A stretch of DNA of 38,976 bases from Pallidibacillus pasinlerensis (GCF_009996845.1 NZ_JAACYS010000022.1:1-38976); one strand, 5' to 3'; shown: positions 17,757 to 26,903, counted from the stretch's first letter. Numbers and translations are program-made. Notes: generated by a model from the letters alone, not told the origin.

Positions 17757-19223
17757 TTACATCAGTATTTTCTTAGGATTTAAACGAACGATATAAATTA
17801 ATGGGATGACAGTTGATATTAAAATTGTAAGCATTCCAATTCCATAGAATCCTAGAATATAGCTTGAACTTAAATTTACCTCATAAGAATCTATTACATC
17901 ATCAGTCGTTAAATCCGGTTGTAGTTCACTATAATAAATGACGTCATCATCCATTGATGAGTTATCCGCTTGAATCATCGAATCCGATACTTGTGCAGCT
18001 ATAAAGTTTCCACTGAATAATGATAAAGTGATCCCGATTAACGCCACTACCAGTACTTCAATGACGACTTGACTAACAACTTTACTCCGCTTTTCACCTA
18101 ATGACAGGTAAATTCCTAATTCACGTTTTCGGTCTCGTAAAAATAGTAATACAACTAAACCGATGATGAGTACGGTTCCAATAACAGCCGCAATTAAAAC
18201 ATATTTTGATAGATTAGCCATCGACTCAACTGGTCCAGCGATACTATCGTAATGGTCTGATGCGCTCACAACTTTATAAAATTCTGGTAATAATGGTAGA
18301 ACTTCTTCCTCAAATGCTTCGCTGTCTTCCGGATTGTTTAAGACATACATAGGCGTGTAGTGTTCAAAAGAACTGCCTTCTTCTTCCCACATTTCTGCAA
18401 ATTCTTGATCTGCCTTCATATATTCTTCCATTTGGTATTGCGTTTCACTACGGACAATTTCATTTGGAACATAAATTGTATTTTGATAGTCAATGTCCAT
18501 CCAATCGAACATTCCGCGATTTGAATTACCATCTGCATCTTCTTTTACTTTTTGGGATTCAAATAATCCGATAATTTCTAAAACTATATCGCGTGAATTA
18601 ACTAGTTTTTCTTTTCCAGTTTTATTATCAAAGGTATAAACTTCATTAACTAATGTAAGTGTATCTCCTACGTGAAGATTATTTAATTCTGCTAATTTTT
18701 TTGAAATGATGGCTACATATGTACCATTATCCAATTCTTCTTGGGAAAAAACTCGACCATCTACTAATTTTCCTTTCTTCTCTTCAAAATCTAGTACTGG
18801 CGCATAATTAATCCCTTTTAGCATAAAGTCCATACTTGGACCTTCATATTCAACTTCGTATTCTACATCGTCCCCTTGGAAACTTTTAATGCTCTTAGAA
18901 CCAAAATAGTTCGACATATTATAATCATAATATTTTACATAGGATAGCTCCCCAACTTGTTTAATCGTTTCAAGATCAATATCTTGGAGCTCTATTTCCA
19001 TCCATTCTTCTTCAGAAAGAGAATCTAATTTTTCATAATCAAGTTCAAGAGTTGCTGCAGCTCCTAGTCTTTCTTTAATATTTTTCTCTACATTACTAGT
19101 AGCCTGTTGGATTGAAACAGCACCAGCAATTAAACTACCTAAAACGATAATTACAGCTAACAAAATAAAGGATTTTACTTTATTTCTCACAATACTTAAT
19201 AAACTCCGTTTGATAAATCCCAT
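17757..19223 (-). CDS. ABC transporter permease, MacB/FtsX fold
   Basis: 488 aa with the four-helix MacB topology. TM1 lies at about 14-36, followed by a large extracellular domain (about 37-335, rich in acidic residues) and three C-terminal helices at about 335-360, 385-410 and 455-480. The motif LGIYLSLGEKRSKV between TM2 and TM3 is the FtsX-type coupling helix. The ATG follows GGAGGCTTATA. It is first in the operon with the ATPase and the PASTA protein. The substrate or output is unknown. Links to PASTA proteins suggest cell-envelope work rather than drug efflux. Confidence 0.88.
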   Translation of the reverse strand: MGFIKRSLLSIVRNKVKSFILLAVIIVLGSLIAGAVSIQQATSNVEKNIKERLGAAATLELDYEKLDSLSEEEWMEIELQDIDLETIKQVGELSYVKYYDYNMSNYFGSKSIKSFQGDDVEYEVEYEGPSMDFMLKGINYAPVLDFEEKKGKLVDGRVFSQEELDNGTYVAIISKKLAELNNLHVGDTLTLVNEVYTFDNKTGKEKLVNSRDIVLEIIGLFESQKVKEDADGNSNRGMFDWMDIDYQNTIYVPNEIVRSETQYQMEEYMKADQEFAEMWEEEGSSFEHYTPMYVLNNPEDSEAFEEEVLPLLPEFYKVVSASDHYDSIAGPVESMANLSKYVLIAAVIGTVLIIGLVVLLFLRDRKRELGIYLSLGEKRSKVVSQVVIEVLVVALIGITLSLFSGNFIAAQVSDSMIQADNSSMDDDVIYYSELQPDLTTDDVIDSYEVNLSSSYILGFYGIGMLTILISTVIPLIYIVRLNPKKILM

Positions 19224-19402
19224 TATAAGCCTCCTCCCAATTTCCGGTTTGAATTTTCTGGAAAGGTTAATATAAGCTCATTATATATAAGTTGGTAAAT
19301 TTATCCAAGGGGTAATTCAATTTAATCCTCACTTTTTTTCACAAATTTCATAGTTTTATAAAGTTTTGTTACATATAATACTTCAATTCTATTTCGGGAT
19401 CA
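19224..19402. other. Upstream region of the ABC/PASTA operon
   Basis: No gene. It should contain the leftward promoter of the operon. I did not find a convincing -35/-10 pair to place it. Confidence 0.4.
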
Positions 19403-19690
19403 TTGTTTTAACAAAGCCTTTTCAATTTTAATCGTAGATAAAAAAGAAAAAGAACTTCCATAATCAATGAAAAATACTCCAACATTTTATGAGGAGGGCT
19501 GTTTCTTTTCCCTTGTTTATTTATGCGATCTTCGAGGTCAACCACCACATTAGGTGTAATACTTCTATCAGTAACTAATGGGTGGGTTGAAAAGATAACC
19601 AATCACCTTCTAATGTTTCTAAATCAAGTAGATAAATTTGATTTATTGATTTAGAAATTCCTGTTATCGTTTTAAAAAGTTCACACTTTC
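19403..19690 (-). pseudogene. Unidentified decayed gene fragment
   Basis: Two protein-like stretches in different frames join by one shift near 19580: ISKSINQIYLLDLETLEGDW, then THPLVTDRSITPNVVVDLED and RINKQGKRNSPPHKML. No start codon with a ribosome site is found, and the C-terminus is poor. It reads like an old coding sequence, but I do not recognise the family. Confidence 0.35.
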
Positions 19691-19750
19691 CCATCACGTT
19701 CGCACAAAATTTTTGATTTTCGCACATTCCTACCGATTTTTCGCACAAAC
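19680..19750. repeat. Phased TTCGCACA repeats
   Basis: TTCGCAC words begin at 19699, 19719 and 19740, with a related TTCACAC at 19680, so spacing is 19-21 bp. This is the same helical phasing as the TATCAGGA array at 9.8 kb, with a different word. Confidence 0.6.
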
Positions 19751-19828
19751 TCATACCTTAAAATAGTAAAGTTGTATCTTTACCTAAAAATAGTCATTAT
19801 ATTTGATAGATTTGTTTAAAAAACAAAA

Positions 19829-19851
19829 AAGATGACCATTCATGTCACCTT
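19829..19851 (-). terminator. Terminator of rarD
   Basis: On the minus strand AAGGTGAC / GTCATCTT (one G-U pair), loop ATGAATG, followed by TTTTGTTTTTT. It overlaps the last bases before the rarD stop. Confidence 0.75.
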
Positions 19852-20784
19852 TTATACACTTTTAACATTAGATTCTACTGTTGATGCTACTCTTCTTTTA
19901 CGAATCGAGTCACGAATATTCGTATATGTAAAAATCGCAATAGCTATCCATATACAAACAAATGTTACAACGTGATCCTTTGTAAATGGTTCATCATACA
20001 GTGTTACCCCGATAATTAAACTAATCGTTGGTGCAATATATTGTAAAAATCCTAACATGTATAATGGAATTTTTTGTGTCCCGATTCCAAACCATAAAAG
20101 TGGTAAAGCAGTAGCGATCCCTGCTCCGATTAAAAATAAATCAATATGAATTGGTCCGGCCGTAAAACTATGCTCACCTTGCACACCTAAAAATGCTAAA
20201 TAAATTAATGCTAGTGGCACAGCAAATAATGTTTCTAAAAACAAACCTAACGTTGAGTCCACTTTAATAAGCTTTTTAGCTAACCCATAAAATCCAAAAG
20301 AAAGAGCAAGTATAAGAGCTATCCACGGAAATTTCCCAATGGAAAAGGTCATATATAAAACACCTATCCCTGCCAAAATAAAGGCAAAGGTTTGTAGTTT
20401 ATTAAACCTTTCACGTAAAACAAAAACACCTAACAACACCGATACTAATGGATTTATATAGTATCCTAAACTAGCATCAACAATATGGTCAGTATTTACA
20501 GCAAATATGTAAGTAAGCCAATTCGCGCTTATTAGCAATGATGTTAAAATCAATGCAAACCATGTTTTCTTCTTACTCATTTGAACTTGAAAGAAGTTTT
20601 TCAACTGCTTTCTTTTTAAAATAAGTACGACAATAGATATAAAAACAAAAGACCAAATGATGCGATGGGCTAAAATTTCTGGAGCTGGAACTTCGTCTAA
20701 AAATTTCCAATAGATCGGTAAAACACCCCATAAAATATAAGCACCAATGATAAACGTTATTCCAACAGCATTTTCTCGTTCCAT
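19852..20784 (-). CDS. rarD: EamA-family transporter RarD
   Basis: 310-aa inner-membrane protein with ten predicted helices in two EamA repeats. The start GITFIIGAYILWGVLPIYWK and the segment LAHRIIWSF are hallmarks of RarD rather than other DMT carriers. RarD is annotated as a chloramphenicol-sensitivity permease, but its physiological substrate is not settled. The ATG follows GGAGGAAAGTA. It is monocistronic and ends at a hairpin that overlaps its stop. Confidence 0.9.
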   Translation of the reverse strand: MERENAVGITFIIGAYILWGVLPIYWKFLDEVPAPEILAHRIIWSFVFISIVVLILKRKQLKNFFQVQMSKKKTWFALILTSLLISANWLTYIFAVNTDHIVDASLGYYINPLVSVLLGVFVLRERFNKLQTFAFILAGIGVLYMTFSIGKFPWIALILALSFGFYGLAKKLIKVDSTLGLFLETLFAVPLALIYLAFLGVQGEHSFTAGPIHIDLFLIGAGIATALPLLWFGIGTQKIPLYMLGFLQYIAPTISLIIGVTLYDEPFTKDHVVTFVCIWIAIAIFTYTNIRDSIRKRRVASTVESNVKSV

Positions 20785-21021
20785 TACTTTCCTCCAATTT
20801 CTAATGTCTAATACTCAAAGTTGTTTATCCGAAACTAAAAAAATTGACTAAATGATAATAAATACCGGAACATAATATCTCCATTCCATTATACATTTAA
20901 CTATAATTAATTACTTATTTGCTGTTTTTATGATGAAGCAAAACATCAGACCTATTAGAAAATAATATTATTATACACCAAAAATTCAAGGATTTTACAA
21001 TTAATTTTAATCATGAAAAAA
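20785..21021. other. Intergenic region upstream of rarD
   Basis: A+T-rich stretch without a credible ORF. It should carry the leftward rarD promoter. No repeat or motif stands out. Confidence 0.4.
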
Positions 21022-21041
21022 ACGACCTTTGAATCAGTCGT
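21022..21041 (-). terminator. Weak terminator after the DUF4181 gene
   Basis: Five-bp stem ACGAC / GTCGT with a 10-nt loop, followed by TTTTTTTC on the minus strand, about 70 nt after the gene. Confidence 0.5.
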
Positions 21042-21109
21042 ATTTATATAAATTGAGTTTCATCTATAAATAATTATTTTTCTTTGAAAGTACTTATTCA
21101 TGTTATAAA

Positions 21110-21517
21110 TTAAATCAATATTAATAACAACAATAGAAAAAACACCAAATCAAAAAGAGTTAACTTATATGTATTTCGATTTTCTGCATACTTCCATTCC
21201 ATAAAAGCTCGTACAGTTTCCGAAACGATGATAAAAAGAGTTATAATGTACCAGGGTTGTAAGAACCAATATTGATGTGGATTTTCAGCTATACGATTTA
21301 AACCCCAACCGAAAATAAGCAAAAATATAGTCGTTATACGAATTGTCCAATCGATTTTCTTATGTTTATCATTCACATGATTATAACTAAAGAGCTTTTT
21401 CTCCTCTACTTTCAACCATCTTCTCATTAAAACATGAAACAAATAAAGTAGTACAAAAACAATAGTTAAAAATATTAATAGTTTTAACCAATTTGGTTCA
21501 AAATAATATTCACTCAT
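21110..21517 (-). CDS. DUF4181 family membrane protein
   Basis: 135 aa with four hydrophobic segments (about 10-31, 60-77, 88-108, 118-135). The block WLKVEEKKLFSYNHVNDKHK, then KIDWTIRI, and ETVRAFMEWKYAENRNTYKL are the conserved signatures of DUF4181, a Bacillales family of unknown function. I start at the ATG at 21517, because the earlier ATG four codons upstream overlaps the GGAGGAG ribosome site. Confidence 0.85.
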   Translation of the reverse strand: MSEYYFEPNWLKLLIFLTIVFVLLYLFHVLMRRWLKVEEKKLFSYNHVNDKHKKIDWTIRITTIFLLIFGWGLNRIAENPHQYWFLQPWYIITLFIIVSETVRAFMEWKYAENRNTYKLTLFDLVFFLLLLLILI

Positions 21518-21671
21518 AAACTCCTCCATATTTCACCTAAATTATTTTAGAGATATAAAAAACGAACATTTAATTTACTTGTGAAAAAATATACAAATAC
21601 TTTTTTTACTATAGAAAACTCGAAAAAATAATGTTAGAATTAAAAAAATTCAACTAGAAGGGAACATCAAT

Positions 21672-23024
21672 ATGGACAAAAAAACTTCTAACTATACCTA
21701 TATCGTTATTGGGACAATGCTTTTCGGTATGTTCTTTGGTGCAGGTAATTTAATCTTTCCAATCCATATGGGACAACTTGCTGGGACTAACTTTTTACCC
21801 GCGTTAATTGGATTTCTCACAACCGCAATTGGATTACCGATTATCGGAATTTTAGCTTTTGGTCTTTCTGGAAGTAGTGGATTACGTAATTTAGCTAGTA
21901 GAGTTAACCCTATCTTCGGACTTGTTTTCTCAATCGCACTGTATTTAACAATCGGACCATTTTTTGCGATTCCGAGAACCGCAACAGTACCTTTCGTAGT
22001 AGGTTTTGAACCTTATATTAATCCAGAGCAAAGTGGTTTGTATTTAATAATTTTTAGCTTTATCTTTTTTGCAATTGTCTATTATTTCTCATTAAACCCA
22101 GCAAAGATTGTAGATTTAATCGGTAAATACTTAACCCCAGCATTTTTACTATTTTTATTCATTATTATTCTTATCGCAATTTTTAAACCTATGGGTGAAT
22201 TCGTACAACCTACAGGTGATTACAAAGATTTAGCCTTTATTACAGGTTTTAAAGAAGGTTATAACACAATGGATGCTTTAGCGTCACTTGCATTTGGTAT
22301 TATTGTAATCCAAGCAATCAAAGGTTCAGGAATTACTGAGCCAAAAGAGATTGCTAAAGCGACACTAAAATCAGGAATGTTTGCTTTATTCCTTATGGCC
22401 CTAATTTACGGACTTATCACTTATATGGGTGCTTCAAGTGTCGAGTCAATCGGAACATATGACAATGGTGGTTTAATTTTTGCAGCCGTTGCTCAACATT
22501 ATTTCGGATCATACGGTAATATTTTACTAGCAATTATTATCGTTCTAGCATGTTTAAAAACTAGTATCGGACTCATCATCTCTTGTAGTGAATTCTTTCA
22601 CGATGTATTTCCAAAAGTCAGCTATAAATCTTTCGTATTTATATTAAGTTTTGTTTCCTATATTATTGCAAACTTTGGTTTAACAAATATTATTAAATTT
22701 GCAATCCCTGTCTTAATGTTACTATATCCTATCGCCATAATTCTAATATTTTTAACACTTTGTTCATCATTTTTTAAACATCGACAAAGTGTATACGCAG
22801 CTACAATTCTGTTTACGTTTTGTGTAAGTTTCTTTGATGGGTATAATGCTTTAGCTGACACTTTACCAGGTATTACTTTTTCTTGGTTTGAATCTGTAAT
22901 AGCATTCTATAGGGACTTTTTACCACTTTATGATATTGGTCTTGGCTGGGTTGCACCAGCATTACTCGGAGTAGCAATTGGATTATTATGGCCAAAAAAT
23001 ACAATAAAAACTGCAATTTCTTAA
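21672..23024 (+). CDS. brnQ: Branched-chain amino acid transporter, LIVCS family
   Basis: 450-aa, 12-helix secondary transporter for import of leucine, isoleucine and valine, driven by sodium or protons. The family start is clear: GTMLFGMFFGAGNLIFPIHM. Other conserved blocks are FFAIPRTATVPFVVGFEP and NTMDALASLAFGIIV. The ATG follows GAAGGGAACATCAAT. It is a single gene with a strong bidirectional terminator. No T-box or leader structure is apparent in the 150 bp upstream. An intact protein of normal length. Confidence 0.95.
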   Translation: MDKKTSNYTYIVIGTMLFGMFFGAGNLIFPIHMGQLAGTNFLPALIGFLTTAIGLPIIGILAFGLSGSSGLRNLASRVNPIFGLVFSIALYLTIGPFFAIPRTATVPFVVGFEPYINPEQSGLYLIIFSFIFFAIVYYFSLNPAKIVDLIGKYLTPAFLLFLFIIILIAIFKPMGEFVQPTGDYKDLAFITGFKEGYNTMDALASLAFGIIVIQAIKGSGITEPKEIAKATLKSGMFALFLMALIYGLITYMGASSVESIGTYDNGGLIFAAVAQHYFGSYGNILLAIIIVLACLKTSIGLIISCSEFFHDVFPKVSYKSFVFILSFVSYIIANFGLTNIIKFAIPVLMLLYPIAIILIFLTLCSSFFKHRQSVYAATILFTFCVSFFDGYNALADTLPGITFSWFESVIAFYRDFLPLYDIGLGWVAPALLGVAIGLLWPKNTIKTAIS

Positions 23025-23025
23025 C

Positions 23026-23061
23026 AAAAACCAGCTTGGGTTATAGCCTAAGCTGGTTTTT
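23026..23061. terminator. Bidirectional terminator between brnQ and the zinc-ribbon gene
   Basis: AAAAACCAGCTT and AAGCTGGTTTTT arms (with GGGTTATAGCCT between) give A and T runs on both sides, so it can serve brnQ and the convergent methionine aminopeptidase operon. Confidence 0.9.
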
Positions 23062-23084
23062 AAAAGTATTTCTTGTTTTAACTA

Positions 23085-23318
23085 TTAATTTTCCTTCTGT
23101 AGTATAGGTTTTAAAGGACGGTGCTGACAATATTCACAGTCGGGGTCACTACATTTAGATTCTGTCCAGAAATTACAATTAGGACAAAAATACGAATCAT
23201 ATTTTTCATAGTAAACTAAATGAAACTTACATTTTGAACAGGATTTTCCTTGATCAACATGTCCATAAATCTCAAAGCCATCAATGATTACTAAATCATC
23301 TTTCACTTCTATTTTCAT
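23085..23318 (-). CDS. Small zinc-ribbon protein (77 aa)
   Basis: After a short beta-rich start (KIEVKDDLVIIDGFEIYG) come three Cys pairs: CSKC, CPNC and the C-x-x-x-x-C-E-x-C type DPDCEYC. They could bind one or two zinc ions. The ATG at 23318 follows GGGGGTAAT and lies 13 nt after the aminopeptidase stop, so it is the second gene of that operon. I reject a longer reading that starts inside the aminopeptidase gene. Function unknown. Possible ribosome- or nucleic-acid-binding is only a guess from the fold. Confidence 0.7.
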   Translation of the reverse strand: MKIEVKDDLVIIDGFEIYGHVDQGKSCSKCKFHLVYYEKYDSYFCPNCNFWTESKCSDPDCEYCQHRPLKPILQKEN

Positions 23319-23331
23319 ATTACCCCCATAA

Positions 23332-24075
23332 TTACAATGTTGTAATAATCGGACCATCCTTCGTAACGATAATCGTATGTTCATATTGTGCGACAAAGCT
23401 CTCTTCTGTTAACAAGCTCCAGCCATCATCTTCACATTGGTAAACTTCCTCTTCAAAAGTAGAGATGAACGGTTCAAAGGCAATAACCATCCCCTCTTTA
23501 AGTACTGCATTATCCCAAGGAGTATAATAATTGAAAATATGATCCGGTGCTTCATGAATTGTCCGACCAATACCATGTCCAGTAAGATTTTTAATTACTG
23601 TTAAACCATGTTTTTTCGCAACATTTTCGACCGCTTTACCAAGTTCACTTGTTTTTGAACCAGGATATGCTTTCTTCAATCCAGCCTCAAACGCTTCTTT
23701 CGCAACGTCACATATTTTTTGTAAAATTTCCCCTCCGTTTCCGACTACAAAAGAAACACCAGTATCAGCAAAATAACCATTTTTTGAACCGGATACATCA
23801 ATATTTACGATATCCCCTTCTTCAATAATTCGATCTCCTGGAATACCATGGGCTACTTCCTCATTCACACTAATACATGTATACCCTGGAAAATCATATA
23901 CCCCTTTTGGTGCTGATTGTGCGTCTTCTTTTTCAAAAAGTTCTTTTGCAATATTATCAAGCTCTTTTGTTGTCATACCTGGCTTTGTAGCTTTAACTAA
24001 TTCATCTCGGATAAAGCCACAAATTCTACCAATTTCTTTTAATCCGTTAATGTCTTCAGCTGTCTTTGCAATCAT
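23332..24075 (-). CDS. Type I methionine aminopeptidase
   Basis: 247 aa. It removes the initiator methionine from nascent proteins. The five metal ligands are visible: D93 (VNIDVSG), D104 (YFADTGV), H167 (LTGHGIG), E201 (AFEPFIS) and E232 (QYEHTI). Substrate His77 lies in AHGIPG. The sequence lies away from the ribosomal spc operon and resembles the second enzyme of B. subtilis (YflG/MapB) more than the essential MapA. It heads a two-gene unit with the zinc-ribbon protein. The ATG follows a GCGAGGAACAAAC site. Confidence 0.92.
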   Translation of the reverse strand: MIAKTAEDINGLKEIGRICGFIRDELVKATKPGMTTKELDNIAKELFEKEDAQSAPKGVYDFPGYTCISVNEEVAHGIPGDRIIEEGDIVNIDVSGSKNGYFADTGVSFVVGNGGEILQKICDVAKEAFEAGLKKAYPGSKTSELGKAVENVAKKHGLTVIKNLTGHGIGRTIHEAPDHIFNYYTPWDNAVLKEGMVIAFEPFISTFEEEVYQCEDDGWSLLTEESFVAQYEHTIIVTKDGPIITTL

Positions 24076-24312
24076 GTTTGTTCCTCGCTTTTCATCTATA
24101 TTATTTAATTTATAAAGTTATTTTTGACGTTTATTAACACCTATAACATTGTACCATAAATCATATTATAACTTTATCCATATTATAGAAAAGATATCAT
24201 CCATTACTTACTTTTTATCGTTACTAGGACTCCTTAAAGAATTTACTTTGCTATATTCGGTAAAATTTTTGATCCTTAATCTTATCATTTGCTCAATGTC
24301 CAATAAATAAAA

Positions 24313-24329
24313 AAAGGAGCTCTTCCTTT
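24313..24329 (-). terminator. Terminator of the 78-aa membrane protein gene
   Basis: Short 6-bp stem AAAGGA / TCCTTT followed by TTTTATTTATT on the minus strand. Confidence 0.55.
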
Positions 24330-24363
24330 GAAATAAGCCCCAACTAAGTCATATTAAGATTTC

Positions 24364-24600
24364 TTATACTTTCACTTTTGATTTATAATTATTTATTAAG
24401 TTTTTCAATTTAAAAGCAATGAAAAGACATATTGTGACTGTTATTGCAGTAATACTATATTTTAAGAGGTTAGCTAGTTCCACATTATTTGTGATGTATG
24501 GATGCGGTTGATAAAAGAATGTTAAAATCAAACCTTGAATTAAATCTGCCAGTCCAATAGCAATTAGTGCAACAATGAAAATCCAAGTAAGTTTTCTCAT
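24364..24600 (-). CDS. Small hypothetical membrane protein (78 aa)
   Basis: Two hydrophobic helices (about 4-27 and 41-64) around the polar FYQPHPYITNNVE, and a basic tail KSKVKV. I start at the ATG at 24600, behind AAGGGGATAGACGA, rather than seven codons earlier where the ATG precedes that ribosome site. No family recognised. Confidence 0.6.
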   Translation of the reverse strand: MRKLTWIFIVALIAIGLADLIQGLILTFFYQPHPYITNNVELANLLKYSITAITVTICLFIAFKLKNLINNYKSKVKV

Positions 24601-24701
24601 TCGTCTATCCCCTTGTAACATACTTATATATCTTAATTACGGATTATGCATTTAAAAAGTTTCGATATTTTTACAATAAAAGAACAAGTTAATCATTTTA
24701 A

Positions 24702-25484
24702 CTATATTTGTAATAATCTATACTCCTTTGATAGAGCTCGTATTTTTTCAGCAATTTTCTTTTCATAGTCCCCACTTAATGATATTGTTTCTTTTGCAAA
24801 TGATGCTAATTGCTCGTGATAACCAATCATTACGGTATGTAATGCATTTTCAAACATTGTTATATCATTTGCATCGTTTCCAAATGCTATATATGTATTT
24901 TCTTTTACTCCAAGTGACTTTAATGCACTCCATTTGTTTATTCCCCTTGGGCTAATATCTAAGACGTTCTCATTACTATGTTTATTTACAAATACGTTTA
25001 ACATTGAAAGCTTTTCTGCTAATTCACCCATATTTTTTGAAGTTAGAATTAAAACTTTAACAATTGGATTAAGAGATTCCAAGTTTACCTTTTTAGCCAA
25101 TTTTGCAGGATCTAAATTTTGTAGAATAGGATGATTATCTGGCCCAGTATAGGCATAATCCCATTCTCCATCAATTAAGTAAGTAGCGTCATATTGTTCA
25201 ATAAGATTCTTTATTTCTTCTATTTCATTTGTTGAAAATGAATGGCTTTTAATTACTTTTCCATTTTTAGAAATTAAAGATCCGTTCCCACCAATCATTG
25301 TATAATGATGAAGTGCCTCATCTATGACAGGAAGCATATCTCGAATCGGTCTAGCTGAAGCAAATATTACCTCAATTCCTGCACTGTTTAGCTCTACCAA
25401 TGCTTCAAGTATTGCGTGCGATATTGGTTGTCCTTTAAAACAAATCGTTCCATCTAAATCAAAAACAAATTTCAAAAAACTCAC
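24702..25484 (-). CDS. HAD-superfamily phosphatase, Cof/IIB type
   Basis: 260 aa. Motif I FDLDGT gives nucleophile D9 and acid D11. Motif II is FASARP, motif III the Lys in INKWSAL and motif IV GNDANDITMF. The large C2B cap between motifs II and III is typical of Cof-type sugar-phosphate phosphatases. It is cytosolic. The substrate cannot be predicted. The ATG follows a GGGTGAGTG site. It stands alone. It resembles B. subtilis paralogues such as YkrA. Confidence 0.9.
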   Translation of the reverse strand: MSFLKFVFDLDGTICFKGQPISHAILEALVELNSAGIEVIFASARPIRDMLPVIDEALHHYTMIGGNGSLISKNGKVIKSHSFSTNEIEEIKNLIEQYDATYLIDGEWDYAYTGPDNHPILQNLDPAKLAKKVNLESLNPIVKVLILTSKNMGELAEKLSMLNVFVNKHSNENVLDISPRGINKWSALKSLGVKENTYIAFGNDANDITMFENALHTVMIGYHEQLASFAKETISLSGDYEKKIAEKIRALSKEYRLLQI

Positions 25485-25607
25485 TCACCCTTCAAAAATT
25501 GGTAAAAATTTATATATTATAATAACAAAATTCTCTGTCAAAATCACAACTTAAATCGACTAGTTTTTTACTAATATTTAGTTTACATAATAATATTATT
25601 TATTTCG

Positions 25608-25991
25608 CTAATCACCCTTACCATCATTCGGTTCACTTATAATTTTTCCACCAATACTCCTAACAGCTTCAATTGTTTCATCAACTTGACTTGGTTTATC
25701 AACATTTATTGCAAATGTAATACCTTTAAAGAACTTAGTTGATTTCTGAACATCTAATCCTGTACCCTCTGCCAATTTTTCTACAGAATAAAGTGATAAT
25801 AATACACCTACTGTTTTAAATACAGCATAATCTGTATATCCGTTGTCAGTTTCTTCCCATCCTAAATCTTGATAAAATTTCCGGAGAAGAAGAAAATCAA
25901 AACAGCCAATTGTTACTAAACTTAATCTTTGAGGTACAACAAAATCATCCTTTTCTATATATTTTAAAACTGTAATTTTTAATATTTTCAT
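25608..25991 (-). CDS. VOC (glyoxalase/bleomycin-resistance) protein, C-terminally shortened
   Basis: The core QRLSLVTIGCFDFLLLRKFY, DLGWEETDNGYTDYAVF and GVLLSLYSVEKLAEG matches VOC-fold proteins. The final beta strand with the second metal-binding Glu (usually in a GYFxDPxGxxWE block) is missing. The frame ends at GGKIISEPNDGKGD. The N-terminus also carries an unusual extension of about 20 residues. AGGAG precedes the ATG at 25991. Probably a truncated, inactive gene, but the reading frame itself is clean. Confidence 0.65.
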   Translation of the reverse strand: MKILKITVLKYIEKDDFVVPQRLSLVTIGCFDFLLLRKFYQDLGWEETDNGYTDYAVFKTVGVLLSLYSVEKLAEGTGLDVQKSTKFFKGITFAINVDKPSQVDETIEAVRSIGGKIISEPNDGKGD

Positions 25992-26130
25992 ATGTGACTC
26001 CTGTTTCTATGCAACTTCTAATCAATTTCCAATTATCGTTTTCTTGCTTTTTGGATCAAAATAAAAAGGATTATGCGTATAGTGAAATTTGGCTTCCTGT
26101 TCGAAAGAAAAATAAATAGAATATAATATT

Positions 26131-26157
26131 AACGGTGCTATTTAAATATTAGCACCG
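26131..26157 (-). terminator. Hairpin after the lipoprotein gene
   Basis: Perfect stem ACGGTGCT / AGCACCGT with an 11-nt AT-rich loop, about 118 nt downstream of the lipoprotein stop. The tail is TAATATTATATT rather than pure T. Confidence 0.5.
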
Positions 26158-26274
26158 TAATTTCTGCTGAATAATCAGCGTATATACAATCTTATTTCAC
26201 GAGTGTTAAGCTAGTTAACTCTCGAATCCGATTAAAAACAAATTCTTTCAAATCTCCACTTAATGAAAAAATGT

Positions 26275-26637
26275 TTACAATGTAATAACATCAAAATGTG
26301 TTTCTTCACCATCTATAAATACTCTAATATACTCATGTTCAGGATCAGTTGTTAATTTATAAACATTTTGTTTCTTTTCACCATTACCATTTTCTTCAAA
26401 TTTTATATTTAAAACTTCTCCTTCTGATTCAAGGTCTACTGATGCATCTCCATTTGAATGAAAAATGATGTAATACGTTTCTTCGTTTTCATTAATCATT
26501 TGTAATGTTGTATTAGAATCAATTTTATTTTGTACATCTTTCGGGACAATCTCAATTTCACTAATACTTAAAGTGGAAGTGTTACATGCAGTTAGAATGG
26601 CTATTGTCATTAATAGAAATAATATTATTCTTTTCAT
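26275..26637 (-). CDS. Putative lipoprotein (120 aa)
   Basis: Signal peptide MKRIILFLLMTIAILTAC with lipobox LTAC, so the mature protein is lipid-anchored outside the membrane. The rest is a small, acidic, beta-rich domain (YYIIFHSNGDASVDLES, YIRVFIDGEETHF). The ATG at 26637 has GGGG 8 nt upstream. The ATG two codons earlier lies too close to it. No family recognised. Confidence 0.7.
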   Translation of the reverse strand: MKRIILFLLMTIAILTACNTSTLSISEIEIVPKDVQNKIDSNTTLQMINENEETYYIIFHSNGDASVDLESEGEVLNIKFEENGNGEKKQNVYKLTTDPEHEYIRVFIDGEETHFDVITL

Positions 26638-26675
26638 CTTCATATCCCCTACTTATGTAATATATAAATTTAGTC

Positions 26676-26903
26676 TCATAAAATACTACACTTGTCATAA
26701 ACATCGGTGATGAAAGAAAAAGCTGAAAAGAGTCTACCTTCTAAAAGCAACCTCTGTATGTCTTCAAAAGTTTCAGCAAAGTTCAATACTTCATATAGTT
26801 CTAGAAAATTTTTAGGTTTAAAAAAATAGACATAGTACATAGTCCTACCACAAATGATTAATATCACAATTGCAAAAAAGATCCCTATTTTATTCTTTAT
26901 CAT
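26676..26903 (-). CDS. Hypothetical protein with an N-terminal membrane anchor, possibly truncated
   Basis: 75 aa. MIKNKIGIFFAIVILIICG is a signal anchor, followed by YFFKPKNFLELYEVLNFAET and a short helical region. TTGGAG precedes the ATG. The ending VYDKCSIL is abrupt and looks like the result of a frameshift in a longer secreted protein. It is not coupled to the lipoprotein gene, but both read leftward 39 nt apart. Confidence 0.5.
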   Translation of the reverse strand: MIKNKIGIFFAIVILIICGRTMYYVYFFKPKNFLELYEVLNFAETFEDIQRLLLEGRLFSAFSFITDVYDKCSIL

